Assembly: GCA_963743425.1 (NCBI GenBank)
Contig: CAVUPU010000001.1
Location: 992,001-1,056,000 of the forward strand
Direction of reading: 5' to 3'
Length of the DNA: 64,000 bases
Source: JAJVID01 sp963743425
GTDB lineage: Bacteria > Acidobacteriota > Blastocatellia > RBC074
The notes under the pieces were generated by a model that had not been told where the DNA came from, ran no database searches, and saw only the letters and a program-made list of their open reading frames with translations. The position numbers were made by a program, and so were the translations under genes. Of the stretch, positions 43,371-59,512 are shown piece by piece (position 1 is the stretch's first letter; every line of letters begins with the position of its first letter).

Positions 43371-44933
43371 ATGTCCCCTTCACTTGTGATGTTTCTCTAT
43401 TTTATCGCCATCACGTTCTGTATCACGTCGTGGGCCGCGAGGCGGTCAACCGGTTCGAGCGCCTATTTCGCCGCCGGGCGTTCGTTGACCGCGTGGCAGA
43501 ACGGCATGGCGGTGGCGGGCGATTATATGAGCGCGGCTTCGTTCCTGGGCATCGCCGGGATCATCGCGTTCCAGGGCTACGACGGTTTTATGTATTCGGT
43601 CGGATGGCTGGTGGCCTATTTGACCGTGCTGCTGGTCGTGGCCGAGCCGCTGCGCAACGCGGGCAAATACACGATGGCCGACGTGCTGGCCTATCGCCTG
43701 AGCCCGCGTCCGGTGCGCGCGATGGGATCGCTGTCGACGTTGACGGTCAGCACTTTTTATATGATCGCGCAGATGGTGGGCGCGGGCGCGCTCGTTTCGC
43801 TTCTGCTGAAGGACACCGGAGTGACTTTTCACACGGCGGTCATCGGCATCGGCGTGTTGATGATCGTTTATGTCGTCTTCGGCGGGATGCTGGCGACGAC
43901 GTGGGTGCAGATCATCAAGGCGATTCTGTTGATGGGCGGAACGATTCTGCTGAGCTTTTTGGTGTTGAAGCATTTCGGATTCAGCATCGGAAACTTCTTC
44001 ACCGCCGTGACGCAGGTCACCTATCACGACGCGCAGGGCAATGTGGTGACGCAGAACTTCCTGACGCCGGGGTTGCGTTACAAGCCGCCGTATGGCGCGC
44101 TGGATTTGATCTCATTGGGAATGGCTCTGATCTTCGGCACCGCCGGGTTGCCGCACATCCTGGTGCGCTTTTACACCGTGCCCGACGCCAAGACGGCGCG
44201 CGTGAGCGTGGTCTGGGCGATGCTGATCATCGGCAGCTTCTACATCCTGACGACCTTCCTCGGCTTCGGCGCGGCGACGATTGTCGGGCGCGATTTCATC
44301 GGGAAAAACGGCGGGACGAATATGAGCGCGCCGTTGTTGGCGCAAACGCTCGGCGGCGACCTCTTCTTCGCGTTCATTTCGGCCATCGCGTTCGCGACAA
44401 TCCTGGCTGTCGTGGCCGGATTGACTATCAGCGCCTCGACCTCATTCGCGCACGATTTCTGGACCAACGTTCTGCATCGGGGCAAGGAGCGTTCGCCGGG
44501 CGAAGAAGTCCGCGTGGCGCGCGTCACGGCCTTCGTTGTCGGCGCGGTCTCGATCCTGATCGCCATTCTGCTTGGGCCGAACGCAAATGTGGCCTTCCTT
44601 GTCGCGCTGGCGTTCGCGGTGGCTGCCTCAGCTAATTTGCCGGTGATCGTGTTGTCGCTCTTTTGGCGGAGGTTCAACACCAGAGGCGCGGTCGCCGGCT
44701 TAGCCACGGGATTGCTGTCGTCGCTGATTTTGATCCTGCTCAGTCCGAGCATTATGAAGGGCGACGCCGTCTTTCCGCTGGAAAATCCGGGGATAGTCAG
44801 CATCCCGCTCGGATTTCTTGGCGCTGCGCTCGGCGCGTTGACCGGGCGCGAGCCTGAGGCCGAAGAGAAGTTCACCGAATTGAACGTGCGCGCTAACACC
44901 GGGCTGGGAGCGGAGAAGGCGGCCGCGCACTAA
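43371..44933 (+). CDS. actP: Cation/acetate symporter (sodium:solute symporter family)
   Basis: 520 residues, about 13 membrane helices. SSS-family signature: AGRSLTAWQNGMAVAGDYMSAASFLGIAG, later FIGKNGGTNMSAPLLAQ and FAFISAIAFATILAVVAGLTISASTSFAHDFW. It imports acetate or related short acids with sodium or protons. The DUF485 gene upstream is its usual partner, and an acyl-CoA ligase lies on the other strand across the gap. A 520-codon frame in another phase is a shadow. Confidence 0.92.
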   Translation: MSPSLVMFLYFIAITFCITSWAARRSTGSSAYFAAGRSLTAWQNGMAVAGDYMSAASFLGIAGIIAFQGYDGFMYSVGWLVAYLTVLLVVAEPLRNAGKYTMADVLAYRLSPRPVRAMGSLSTLTVSTFYMIAQMVGAGALVSLLLKDTGVTFHTAVIGIGVLMIVYVVFGGMLATTWVQIIKAILLMGGTILLSFLVLKHFGFSIGNFFTAVTQVTYHDAQGNVVTQNFLTPGLRYKPPYGALDLISLGMALIFGTAGLPHILVRFYTVPDAKTARVSVVWAMLIIGSFYILTTFLGFGAATIVGRDFIGKNGGTNMSAPLLAQTLGGDLFFAFISAIAFATILAVVAGLTISASTSFAHDFWTNVLHRGKERSPGEEVRVARVTAFVVGAVSILIAILLGPNANVAFLVALAFAVAASANLPVIVLSLFWRRFNTRGAVAGLATGLLSSLILILLSPSIMKGDAVFPLENPGIVSIPLGFLGAALGALTGREPEAEEKFTELNVRANTGLGAEKAAAH

Positions 44934-44941
44934 GCAAATAG

Positions 44942-45016
44942 GTGGGACAATTTGGCAAATTGTCCCACTAACCAGGTTGCCATAATGAAGTGGGACAATT
45001 TGGCAAATTGTCCCAC
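44942..45016. repeat. Two copies of a perfect 27-bp palindrome
   Basis: gtgggacaatttg-g-caaattgtcccac occurs at 44942-44968 and 44990-45016, each followed by taaccag. They stand between the converging ends of actP and the protease gene. No T run. Could stop transcription from both sides or be a REP-like repeat. Confidence 0.95.
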
Positions 45017-45030
45017 TAACCAGCTATTAA

Positions 45031-47658
<2,628 letters not shown>

Positions 47659-47814
47659 AAATTTCTCCTTGGTCGATATTGAAAGAAAGCCAATCGAGTG
47701 ATGGCGCTTAAGGCTGAGCGAAGAATACCCGCCATTTCTGCGCATTTCAATCTCTAGCGCTGAAACAAGCGGGTATGCAGATATTCCGAGTCATAATCGG
47801 TTTCCATATATCAT

Positions 47815-48032
47815 ATGGAAAAGGCGTTGCAGAGGTTGAAAGATGAGTATCACTACATTGTCGGATGGTCGGAAGAAGATCGGGCTTTCATCAACCGTTC
47901 AGCAAACGCCGCTTCAGCGGGAAGCTGAACCTGCAGATGCCGGAGCGACTGTATCTCCAGCTTGCGTTGGAAACTGCGCGACAGGGCATCTCGCTGAATC
48001 AGCTCATCAATCTCAAGTTGACGGCCACGTGA
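47815..48032 (+). pseudogene. HicB-type antitoxin relic
   Basis: First frame: MEKALQRLKDEYHYIVGWSEEDRAF, a HicB beginning, ends at TGA 47926-47928. Another frame gives SGKLNLQMPERLYLQLALETARQGISLNQLINLKL, the C-terminal ribbon-helix-helix of HicB. The middle, usually about 70 residues, is missing and the frame is shifted. No hicA is visible. The heptamer hairpin begins at its stop. Confidence 0.7.
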
Positions 48033-48114
48033 TTGCGGATTGCGGATGGTAGAGACGCAAAATTTTGCGTCTCTACCATCCGCAATCCGCAATCCGCAAT
48101 CCGCAATCCGCAAT
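48032..48114. repeat. Perfect 62-bp palindrome with heptamer tail
   Basis: 48032-48062 and 48063-48093 are perfect complements meeting at aaaattttg with no loop: gcggatt heptamers, then tagagacgcaaaa. Three more complement units extend to 48114. The unit is the same as at 11451-11622. Confidence 0.95.
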
Positions 48115-49845
48115 TTATTGTGTTGTGCCCGCAGGCGCGACGGCGATGTCTATAATCGGCGTCTTCACGTTGAGCGCTCTGACCAGCGTGGCCTTGCCCG
48201 CCGGCAGGTATATCGAATAGAGTCCGGGTTGGTTGTTTACCGTCAGCAGCGCCAGAGCCACACCCTCCGCGCCGACTGTGATGTCGAAGCCGACATCGTT
48301 GGTGGCGTCAACGCCGAGAGGGCCGACCGTGCGAATCACGCCGCCGTTGGGCGAGGGGGCGCTGTCTATGCCGCCGATGGTCACCAACTGGTCGGCGCCT
48401 GGGTCGATGGCGTAGAGCGTCGTCACTTTCGAGCCGCCGAAGTTGCGGTCATAGGCCACGCCGGTGACCGCCGCGCCAGGGCTGAGCGAGAAGTCGACGC
48501 CGGCCACCGCGCCCGTGTCCGGGTGGAGGCGGAAGTTGTCGCGCGAGTCTGCCGAGACGCGGATGCGGTCCACCGTCGGGTTGAAGTCGAAGCCGTAGTC
48601 CTTGCCCGCGGTCGTTCCCGCCGATTGCGGCATCGTGAATGGGGTTCCGACCGGAGTGGCCGCGCCGGTCAGCGGGTTGATCGTGTACAGGCGGCCTGAC
48701 GCGCCGTTGACTCCCATCGCGTAGAGTTGCCCGTTCGCGGGGCGATAATCAATTCCAACCAGCCTGTCGCCCGCTTGTAAGCCGGTCACCGGCTTCGGCG
48801 TGGTGATCTTGTCCGGCTCCGCCGCTCTGAAGCTTAGCAGCTTGTTAGAGGCGTCGAGCGCCCAGATGGTGTAGGCCAGCGAAGTGGGCAGCAGCGCGCC
48901 CGCGGGCGCGGCGGCAATGTCTCTGATCGCGATTCCGCCGTTGCCGATGACGCCTACAAGCGTGGCGGCGCCTGTGTTCAGATCTATGGTGTAGAAACCT
49001 GGCTTGCCGCCCACCGTCAGCGAAGCATAGGCCGATCCTTCCGCGCCTACGGTGATGTCGAAGCCGGCGTCGTTGGTGGTGTTGACGCCGAGAAATCCGA
49101 CGGGGCGGACCACGCCGCCGTTGGGCGAAGGGGCGCTGTCTATGCCGCCGATGGTCACCAACCGGTCGGAGTTCGAGTCGATGGCGTAGAGCGTAGTCAC
49201 CTTGGCGCCGGCGAAGTTGCGGTCGTAAGCCACGCCCGTGACCACCGCGCCCTCGGTAAGCGCGAAGTCAACGCCGGCCACCGCGCCTGTGTCGGGGTGG
49301 GCGCGGAAGTTGTCGCGCGAGTCGGCCGAGATGCGGATGCGGTCAACCGTCGGATTGAAATCGAAGCCATAATCCTTGCCCGCGCTCGCCCCCGCTGATT
49401 GCGGCATCGTGAACCCGGTTCCCACAGGTGTGGCCGCGCCGGTCAGCGGGTTGATCGTATACACGCGGCCGGAGGCGCCGTTCACTCCCATCGCATAGAG
49501 TTGCCCCGTCGCCGGGCGATAATCAATTCCGACCAGGACGTCGCCGGTCTTCAACCCCGTTACCGAGGTCGCGCTGATAATCGTGCCGGGCGCCGCCGCG
49601 CTGAATTGCAAGAGCTGATTGTTAGCGGCCAGCGCGACGATGAAGTTGGTTTGCGCAGCGGTCTGCGCGGCGGCCAGGACGCGCTCATTCTTCCACTCTC
49701 CCGGATGAGCGGCCAGGATGGCGGCGAGTGACAGTATGGCCGGTAGCAAGCCTGCCCGGAAGCGGCGCGACGAGGCCGCCTGCGCGAGCGTGTGTGATTT
49801 GTATGATCGGCGTAGAGAGGCAGTATGGTTAAGTCTCATAATCAT
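48115..49845 (-). CDS. Secreted protein with two DUF4394 domains
   Basis: 576 residues. Signal peptide (LLPAILSLAAILAAHPG region). Two DUF4394 domains in tandem, about residues 65-305 and 320-565. Each has VGIDYRPATGQLYAMGVNGASGRVYTINPLTGAATPVG, DYGFDFNPTVDRIRISADSRDNFR and GGVVRPVGxLGVNTTND-type blocks. The two are highly similar, indicating an internal duplication. Each domain is propeller-like in pattern. Extracellular; role unknown. Confidence 0.88.
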   Translation of the reverse strand: MIMRLNHTASLRRSYKSHTLAQAASSRRFRAGLLPAILSLAAILAAHPGEWKNERVLAAAQTAAQTNFIVALAANNQLLQFSAAAPGTIISATSVTGLKTGDVLVGIDYRPATGQLYAMGVNGASGRVYTINPLTGAATPVGTGFTMPQSAGASAGKDYGFDFNPTVDRIRISADSRDNFRAHPDTGAVAGVDFALTEGAVVTGVAYDRNFAGAKVTTLYAIDSNSDRLVTIGGIDSAPSPNGGVVRPVGFLGVNTTNDAGFDITVGAEGSAYASLTVGGKPGFYTIDLNTGAATLVGVIGNGGIAIRDIAAAPAGALLPTSLAYTIWALDASNKLLSFRAAEPDKITTPKPVTGLQAGDRLVGIDYRPANGQLYAMGVNGASGRLYTINPLTGAATPVGTPFTMPQSAGTTAGKDYGFDFNPTVDRIRVSADSRDNFRLHPDTGAVAGVDFSLSPGAAVTGVAYDRNFGGSKVTTLYAIDPGADQLVTIGGIDSAPSPNGGVIRTVGPLGVDATNDVGFDITVGAEGVALALLTVNNQPGLYSIYLPAGKATLVRALNVKTPIIDIAVAPAGTTQ

Positions 49846-50534
49846 TCCTCCGAAAATAAGATCGTGTCGGCGAGAGGCTGCGAATGAAGTGGAGCGATTT
49901 TATGATCGGCAACGGCGCTTTTTATTCGCAGTCCATGGGGCCTCAGTGAAAACTGAACGTCGAAAGTGAGGAAACCTCGCTAACCTCGCCGGATTTTAGT
50001 GTTCAGGGCGGGCGGTGTCAATTTTTTGATGTCTTGACGATGCGCGATCCCTGAAGTCCCACAGCCCAAGTGGGGCAAGAAACGACCCGCTGCCCCGGAT
50101 GGAGAACACCGGAAGGGCGAGCGCAATATTATTTCTCGCAGCCCGATCAGGTCCCCTCCGACTCGTGATATTATTTTCGTAATGCGAACGGCTTTGCCTC
50201 GGATACGCTGAAAATGCTGCGAGGGCCACCGTTGCGGCTCTTTGAAACTCGGACTTGGCGGTTCCGGCAGGAAGTCTGCCGGGTAAAAGTTTGAACGCCG
50301 AAGTAGAGAAACAGCCTGATATGGGCCACATAATTCATATCGGTTAATAGGGCTGGGCGAGCCCGAATACAACGCCCGTGGAGACCACCATTGGGTGATC
50401 GTCGAAGCGGGAACGTGACGATAGCAGTTCTCAATCGAAACCACGACGTGGCGCCGATTGATCGCTCTTATCGCCTGCGATGCAAAGAACTTAAACTCCG
50501 GTCTTACAGATCATCGCATTGACACAAAGTTACT
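49846..50534. other. Long gene-free region before the aconitase gene, with nested hairpins
   Basis: No credible protein gene, although minus-strand frames exist (50171-50434). At 50257-50299, ggcg-g-ttc pairs with gaacgcc and encloses a second stem cggcag-gaagt-ctgccg. A further hairpin gggct-gggcg-agccc lies near 50348-50363. Could be a structured leader or small RNA; no known family is recognised. Confidence 0.4.
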
Positions 50535-54965
<4,431 letters not shown>

Positions 54966-54999
54966 TCCGTGCGGCTTTGCCAAAAGTAAAACGAGCGGT

Positions 55000-55083
55000 A
55001 CAGTACGGGGAGCGTAAGCGACATGAGCCTCGATCAATCGCGCAATCGATCGAGGCTCATGTCGCTTACGCTCCCCGTACTGT
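55000..55083. repeat. Perfect 36-bp inverted repeat after acnA
   Basis: Arms 55000-55035 and 55048-55083 (acagtacggggagcgtaagc...) with a 12-base loop. Begins 35 bases after the acnA stop. Long, GC-rich stem without a T run; may end or protect the transcript. Confidence 0.95.
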
Positions 55084-55164
55084 AATTCTATCTCGCCGTG
55101 CTGCTTGACCCGTTCGTGACGCCGGATCAGAATCGCGTGGGTGATTCCGCAGCGGGAGGAAGTT

Positions 55165-55596
55165 ATGAGCGTAAATTTGATCGATTCACTGTCTGTCGTC
55201 GTTCTGATTCTGGGCTGGTGGATCGCATTGAGTGTTTATCCGCGCCTGCCCGAAAAAGTTCCCATTCATTTCGGCTTCACCGGCAAGGCCGACAAATGGG
55301 GCGGGCGATGGATGATTTTCCTGATGCCGATGGTCAGCACGGTGATCGTCGCGCTCGATTACTGGATATTCGAATATGCTTCCCCCAGAAGCGACAAGCC
55401 CATTCCGCCGGAGATGAGGACGCCACTGCATTTGCTGCTGCTGGAACTAAGCGTCATCTTCACATACATCACCTGGCGCATGAGCGAAGTCGCTTTCGAA
55501 CGGGCGCGAGGGATTGGCGGCTGGTTCCTGCCCGTCACGCTGATCGCGGTCTTTGCGACCTGCGGATGGATGTTTGTGTTGGGGCGCGGGCAATAA
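55165..55596 (+). CDS. DUF1648 membrane protein
   Basis: Start at ATG 55165 with a gggagg site; 143 residues. Four likely membrane helices. The DUF1648 signature YPRLPEKVPIHFGFTGKADKWGGR is complete, as in SdpI-type proteins where it lies between the first helices. Function of stand-alone DUF1648 proteins is unsettled. The trmL start follows five bases after its stop. Confidence 0.8.
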   Translation: MSVNLIDSLSVVVLILGWWIALSVYPRLPEKVPIHFGFTGKADKWGGRWMIFLMPMVSTVIVALDYWIFEYASPRSDKPIPPEMRTPLHLLLLELSVIFTYITWRMSEVAFERARGIGGWFLPVTLIAVFATCGWMFVLGRGQ

Positions 55597-55601
55597 TCGC
55601 C

Positions 55602-56087
55602 ATGAGCGCGCGTTACGAAATCACATCACGACTACACGTCGCGCTGATCGAGCCGGAAATCCCTCCGAACACCGGCAACATCGCCCGTCTCTGCGGCGCG
55701 ACCTTCACGCCTCTGCATCTCGTCGGCAAACTCGGCTTCCGCACCGACGAAAAAGCCGTGCGCCGCGCGGGGCTCGATTACTGGGACGAGGTCGAGATCC
55801 ATTACCACCGCGACATCGAGGCTCTCTATCAATCCCTGCCTGACTGCCGCTTCCTCTACTTCTCGACGAAGGCCGAACGCGTCTATACCGATTGGCGATA
55901 TCAGCCGAACGATTGCCTGGTCTTCGGAAGAGAGACGCGCGGCTTGCCGGAAGATTTGCTGAGAGCGAATTGGGAACGTTGCTTGAGGATTCCGATGCCA
56001 AACCCTCGGATCCGGTCGTTGAATCTGGCGACATCGGTCGGTATCGCGCTGTATGAAGCGTTGAGACAGCTTCAAGCATCAGCCTGA
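55602..56087 (+). CDS. trmL: tRNA (cytidine/uridine-34-2'-O)-methyltransferase
   Basis: I start at ATG 55602 (MSARYEITSRLHVALIEP); 161 residues, normal for TrmL. SPOUT-class knot: EPEIPPNTGNIARLCGATF, then DCLVFGRETRGLPEDLL and IPMPNPRIRSLNLATSVGIALYEALRQ. It methylates the wobble ribose in certain leucine tRNAs. Possibly co-transcribed with the DUF1648 gene. Confidence 0.93.
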   Translation: MSARYEITSRLHVALIEPEIPPNTGNIARLCGATFTPLHLVGKLGFRTDEKAVRRAGLDYWDEVEIHYHRDIEALYQSLPDCRFLYFSTKAERVYTDWRYQPNDCLVFGRETRGLPEDLLRANWERCLRIPMPNPRIRSLNLATSVGIALYEALRQLQASA

Positions 56088-56143
56088 CAGGCCTGCGTCA
56101 TCTCGGTGGAGGCGGGAAATCCGCCGTTGATCTGAAAAACAAA

Positions 56144-56172
56144 TTGACTTGGCCGAACAGCCGCACTATATT
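56144..56172 (+). promoter_or_regulatory. Sigma70-type promoter of the cmr operon
   Basis: ttgact (56144-56149), 17-base spacer, tatatt (56167-56172). Both words differ from consensus by one base. It precedes cas10 by about 165 bases and is the best promoter I see in the window. Confidence 0.6.
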
Positions 56173-56335
56173 GCCTGCCGGGTCGCGGGAACTATCAGAG
56201 TCAGAGCATCAGCCTCGATTTCAGCGGCTCATTCTTCCATCAACGACTGATTTTCATCAGCGAGAAGGTTCCAAATGCCAAGCTATTTCCAGCCGCTTGC
56301 CTTTCCAGTTCATAAAACCAATAGGGGAGATATCC

Positions 56336-58171
56336 ATGACTGCTCAGTATCTGATGACCTTTGCCATTGGCCCAGTGCAGGAATTCATTGCCATCGCTCG
56401 CCGCAGCCGCGACCTGTGGTTCGGCTCGTGGGTGTTGAGCGAACTGTCAAAAGCGGCAGCGAAAGCCATTATAGACAAACAGCGCAACAACCTTGATTGC
56501 TTGATTTTTCCGGCGATCACCAACCCCAGCTACCTTGAGCCAGACAGTAAATTCAATGTCGTTAACAAGATCGTAGCGTTGGTTGAACTGAGTGAGGCGG
56601 ACAGGCTGGCAGACTTCGGAAAAGACATCAAAGATGCAGTTGTAGGACGAATGGAAAAGATCAGAAATGATGCTTGGGGAAAGCTTTCTGATGACCGGGC
56701 GTTTCTGAAAAATATTGCTGAGCAGCAGGTGAATGACTTGCTTGAATTTTTCTGGGCGGCTGTACCGCTGAATGATAGCGAACATTATGCGCAAGCACGT
56801 AGTTTAGCGGAGTCATTACTGGCTGCGCGCAAGAATACTCGCGACTTTGAAATTGTTAAATGGGGGTCAAAGCAACCGAAATCGTCACTTGATGGGCTGC
56901 GTGAATCTGTAATTCCAGAAGAGAAGTATCCGAATCGGGATCGGGATACCGAAGCACAGCAACGCGAGAAGATTCGCCGGCTACGACTTGATTACGGCTT
57001 GCGCGCAGGCGAGCGACTCTGCGGCGTCGGATTGCTCAAGCGACTTGGCAACCGTGATGGCGAAGACAGTTTCCTCAGCACCTCACATGTGGCTGCGCTC
57101 CCTCTACTGAAAAAGCTGGAGAACAAGAAAGCAGTGGATGATTTCATCCGCGAATTGACCGGCTTGCTTGTTGTCATCGAAAAGTCCGGGCTTTGGAAAA
57201 TTCTCGGCAGAGTGCCGGAAAGACATCGGCACGAGGTCTTTGATCGGTACGATGGTCATCTGCTTTTCGAGGAACGGTTACGCGAATTTTTTACGGGCGA
57301 AGATTTGAGCAAGGCCAGGAACGCTCTCAGTAGGTTTCTCGATTGCGCGCTGAAAAATGAAAAGCCAAATCCCTACTATGCTCTGCTGCTCGCCGATGGG
57401 GACCGTATGGGCGAGATCATTGATGCTCAGCCGGACAAAGGTCGTCACCGCGCTTTGTCGCTTAAACTCAGCGAATTTGCCAAAGATGTGCGGAATATTG
57501 TCGAGAACGAGCATCAGGGCTCGCTTGTCTATTCCGGCGGCGACGACGTGCTGGCCTTTTTGCCGCTGCACACCGCGCTCGGTTGCGCGCGCGATTTGGC
57601 CAGCCACTTCAAAGACAAATTGAAAGAGTTCAAGGGCGCGAGTGGCGATCCGCCGACGCTCTCGGCCGGCATTGCCATTTCGCATCACCTTGATCCTCTC
57701 TCCGATGCGTTGGAACTGGCGCGCGCGGCGGAGAATGCAGCCAAGAGCGTGAAAGGCAAAGACGCGCTGTGCGTGAAGGTGGATAAACGCAGTGGTGAAA
57801 CTACAACGGTTAAGGGCAAATGGGAAAAGATGGATGAGCGGCTCGAATATTTCACGTTGCTGCATGTGGCTGAAGCCGTGCCCGACGGCGCGGCCTATGA
57901 ACTGCGTGATCTGGCCGGACGGCTTGAGGATTTGCACGGAGCGAGGCAACCCGAAGCGATACGTATTCTGAAACGCAAACGTGGAGCGCGCGGTCAGACA
58001 GAGCTTGATGGCGGCGTGATGAAGCGCCTGGAAGAATTGCTCAAAGAAGTCGATCTGGCCGAACTCGCCGACGAATTGATAGTCGCTCGATTGCTGGCGA
58101 CCGCAAAAGAGCAGTCCGGCTGGACGGCGGAGCAGGCAAAAGAGAAGTTGAACCCGGAGGTGAAGCAATGA
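56336..58171 (+). CDS. cmr2: Type III-B CRISPR Cas10/Cmr2
   Basis: Start at ATG 56336 (MTAQYLMTFAIGPVQEFIAIARRSRDLWFGSWVLSEL), following agggga; the upstream frame to 56144 is leader. 611 residues, compact for Cmr2 because no HD nuclease domain is present. The C-terminal half carries the polymerase-like palm with G401-G402-D403-D404 (VYSGGDDVLAFLP), the site that makes cyclic oligoadenylate second messengers on target RNA binding. It is the large subunit of the Cmr complex; cmr3 overlaps its stop by four bases. Confidence 0.96.
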   Translation: MTAQYLMTFAIGPVQEFIAIARRSRDLWFGSWVLSELSKAAAKAIIDKQRNNLDCLIFPAITNPSYLEPDSKFNVVNKIVALVELSEADRLADFGKDIKDAVVGRMEKIRNDAWGKLSDDRAFLKNIAEQQVNDLLEFFWAAVPLNDSEHYAQARSLAESLLAARKNTRDFEIVKWGSKQPKSSLDGLRESVIPEEKYPNRDRDTEAQQREKIRRLRLDYGLRAGERLCGVGLLKRLGNRDGEDSFLSTSHVAALPLLKKLENKKAVDDFIRELTGLLVVIEKSGLWKILGRVPERHRHEVFDRYDGHLLFEERLREFFTGEDLSKARNALSRFLDCALKNEKPNPYYALLLADGDRMGEIIDAQPDKGRHRALSLKLSEFAKDVRNIVENEHQGSLVYSGGDDVLAFLPLHTALGCARDLASHFKDKLKEFKGASGDPPTLSAGIAISHHLDPLSDALELARAAENAAKSVKGKDALCVKVDKRSGETTTVKGKWEKMDERLEYFTLLHVAEAVPDGAAYELRDLAGRLEDLHGARQPEAIRILKRKRGARGQTELDGGVMKRLEELLKEVDLAELADELIVARLLATAKEQSGWTAEQAKEKLNPEVKQ

Positions 58172-59415
58172 AGACCTGGATCATCGAACCACGCGACCCG
58201 TTGATTGTGCGGGACGGCCGTCCATTCAGCGCGGCGATTGCGGGCGCCCGCGCCACGTCGCTCGACTTTCCCTTTCCTTCGACCACGACGGGGGTAGTGC
58301 GTACGCGCTACGGCATCGCCAAAAACTACAACTTCAATTTCCAGCGTGATGATCCCGACGATGAGAATAGAGTGCGAACGCTGATTGAAGAGGTGAAGCA
58401 AATCGAAGTAGCCGGGCCATTGCTGGTCGAACTGACTGATGGCGGAGAGATTGATCGTTGGCTGATGGCCGCTCCGGCGGACGCGTTGATGTTTGAAGAT
58501 CGCGATGATCCCGCAAGCAAAGAGAAGGCTGATTTGCAACAGCTCGTTCCACTGCAAATGCCGCCGGGCGCGGCCACCAATCTCGATTCCGGTCTTTGCC
58601 CGGTTGGGTTGGCGGCGCGCGACCCGCGCAAACCTTTCGGGCATGCGCCGCGCTACTGGCGCGAATGCGAATTCCTGCGCTGGCTGACCAATCCGCATCC
58701 TCAGCCGGCGCTCGTGACTGAATGGGGGCACAACGGCCCGATGCCGGAACTGCGCACGCACGTCGGCATACAGCCCGATTCACAAACTTCCATCGAAGGC
58801 GCGCTCTATCAAACGCGCGGGTTGGAATTTGCCAGCGCCTCAACCGATCCGCTTTCGCGGCGGCTGCGGTTGGCGTTGGCGGTCAGAACCGATGCGGCGC
58901 TCGACGAAGGTCTGGCTCCGTTCGGCGGCGAAAGGCGATTGGCATACTGGCGCGCGAGTCACAAGCCGCTGCCCGCCTGTCCGCCGGAACTGCGCGAGGC
59001 GATCAAACAGTCGCAAGCCTGCCGTGTGATCCTGCTCACGCCGGCGCATTTCTCCGCGGGCTATCGCCCGGAGTGGCTGTTGCAATCGAATCAAGGCGTC
59101 ACGGCGGGATTGAAGACCGCCGCCGTTCATCGCGCGCGGGTTATTTCGGGCTGGGATTTTGATCGCACGAAGTCGAAGGACGGAAGGCCGAAACCGACCC
59201 GCCGCCTTGCCCCCGCAGGCTCGGTCTTTTTTCTCAAACTGACCGGCGGCGCGGACGACATCGGCGCCTGGGTTGATGCGATGTGGATGAACTGTGTGAG
59301 TGACGACCGACAAGACGGCGAAGCGGCGGATCAGGATCGCCGCGATGGATTCGGCCTGGCCGCGCTCGGCGTGTGGTCAGGCAAATGCGAATCAATGGGC
59401 AACCAACGGAAATAA
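58168..59415 (+). CDS. cmr3: Type III-B Cmr3
   Basis: 415 residues, overlapping cmr2 (ATGA). N-terminal RAMP pattern WIIEPRDPLIVRDGRPFSAAIAGARATSLDFPFPSTTTGVVRTRYG is diagnostic of Cmr3. It binds the crRNA 5' handle and contacts Cmr2. The last residues NQRK and the stop are encoded by the first base triplets of the 37-bp repeats, so the natural end may have been slightly altered by that insertion. Confidence 0.92.
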   Translation: MKTWIIEPRDPLIVRDGRPFSAAIAGARATSLDFPFPSTTTGVVRTRYGIAKNYNFNFQRDDPDDENRVRTLIEEVKQIEVAGPLLVELTDGGEIDRWLMAAPADALMFEDRDDPASKEKADLQQLVPLQMPPGAATNLDSGLCPVGLAARDPRKPFGHAPRYWRECEFLRWLTNPHPQPALVTEWGHNGPMPELRTHVGIQPDSQTSIEGALYQTRGLEFASASTDPLSRRLRLALAVRTDAALDEGLAPFGGERRLAYWRASHKPLPACPPELREAIKQSQACRVILLTPAHFSAGYRPEWLLQSNQGVTAGLKTAAVHRARVISGWDFDRTKSKDGRPKPTRRLAPAGSVFFLKLTGGADDIGAWVDAMWMNCVSDDRQDGEAADQDRRDGFGLAALGVWSGKCESMGNQRK

Positions 59416-59512
59416 CTTCCTGCGGTTTTGCCGCTTGAACCAACGGAAATAACTTCCCGCAGCTTTGCCGTTTAAACCAACGGAAATAACTTCCCGCGGC
59501 TTTGCCGCCTGA
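59402..59512. repeat. Three tandem 37-bp repeats at the end of cmr3
   Basis: Units at 59402-59438, 59439-59475 and 59476-59512 (accaacggaaataacttccc...gccgcttga) differ at a few bases. There is no spacer between them, so this is not a CRISPR array although the length is similar. Unit 3 contains the palindrome gcggctttgccgc. Confidence 0.92.

Noticed and set aside
43073..44635. 520-codon plus-strand frame overlapping actP
   Set aside because: It is an arginine/glycine-rich out-of-phase shadow of actP, which itself has a clear symporter translation and ribosome context.
50171..50444. Minus-strand frames in the leader of acnA
   Set aside because: No ribosome binding site, no domain and overlapping frames of similar quality; more likely non-coding.
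59402..59512. Possible CRISPR array next to cmr3
   Set aside because: The three 37-bp units are contiguous with no spacers; a CRISPR array needs unique spacers between repeats.
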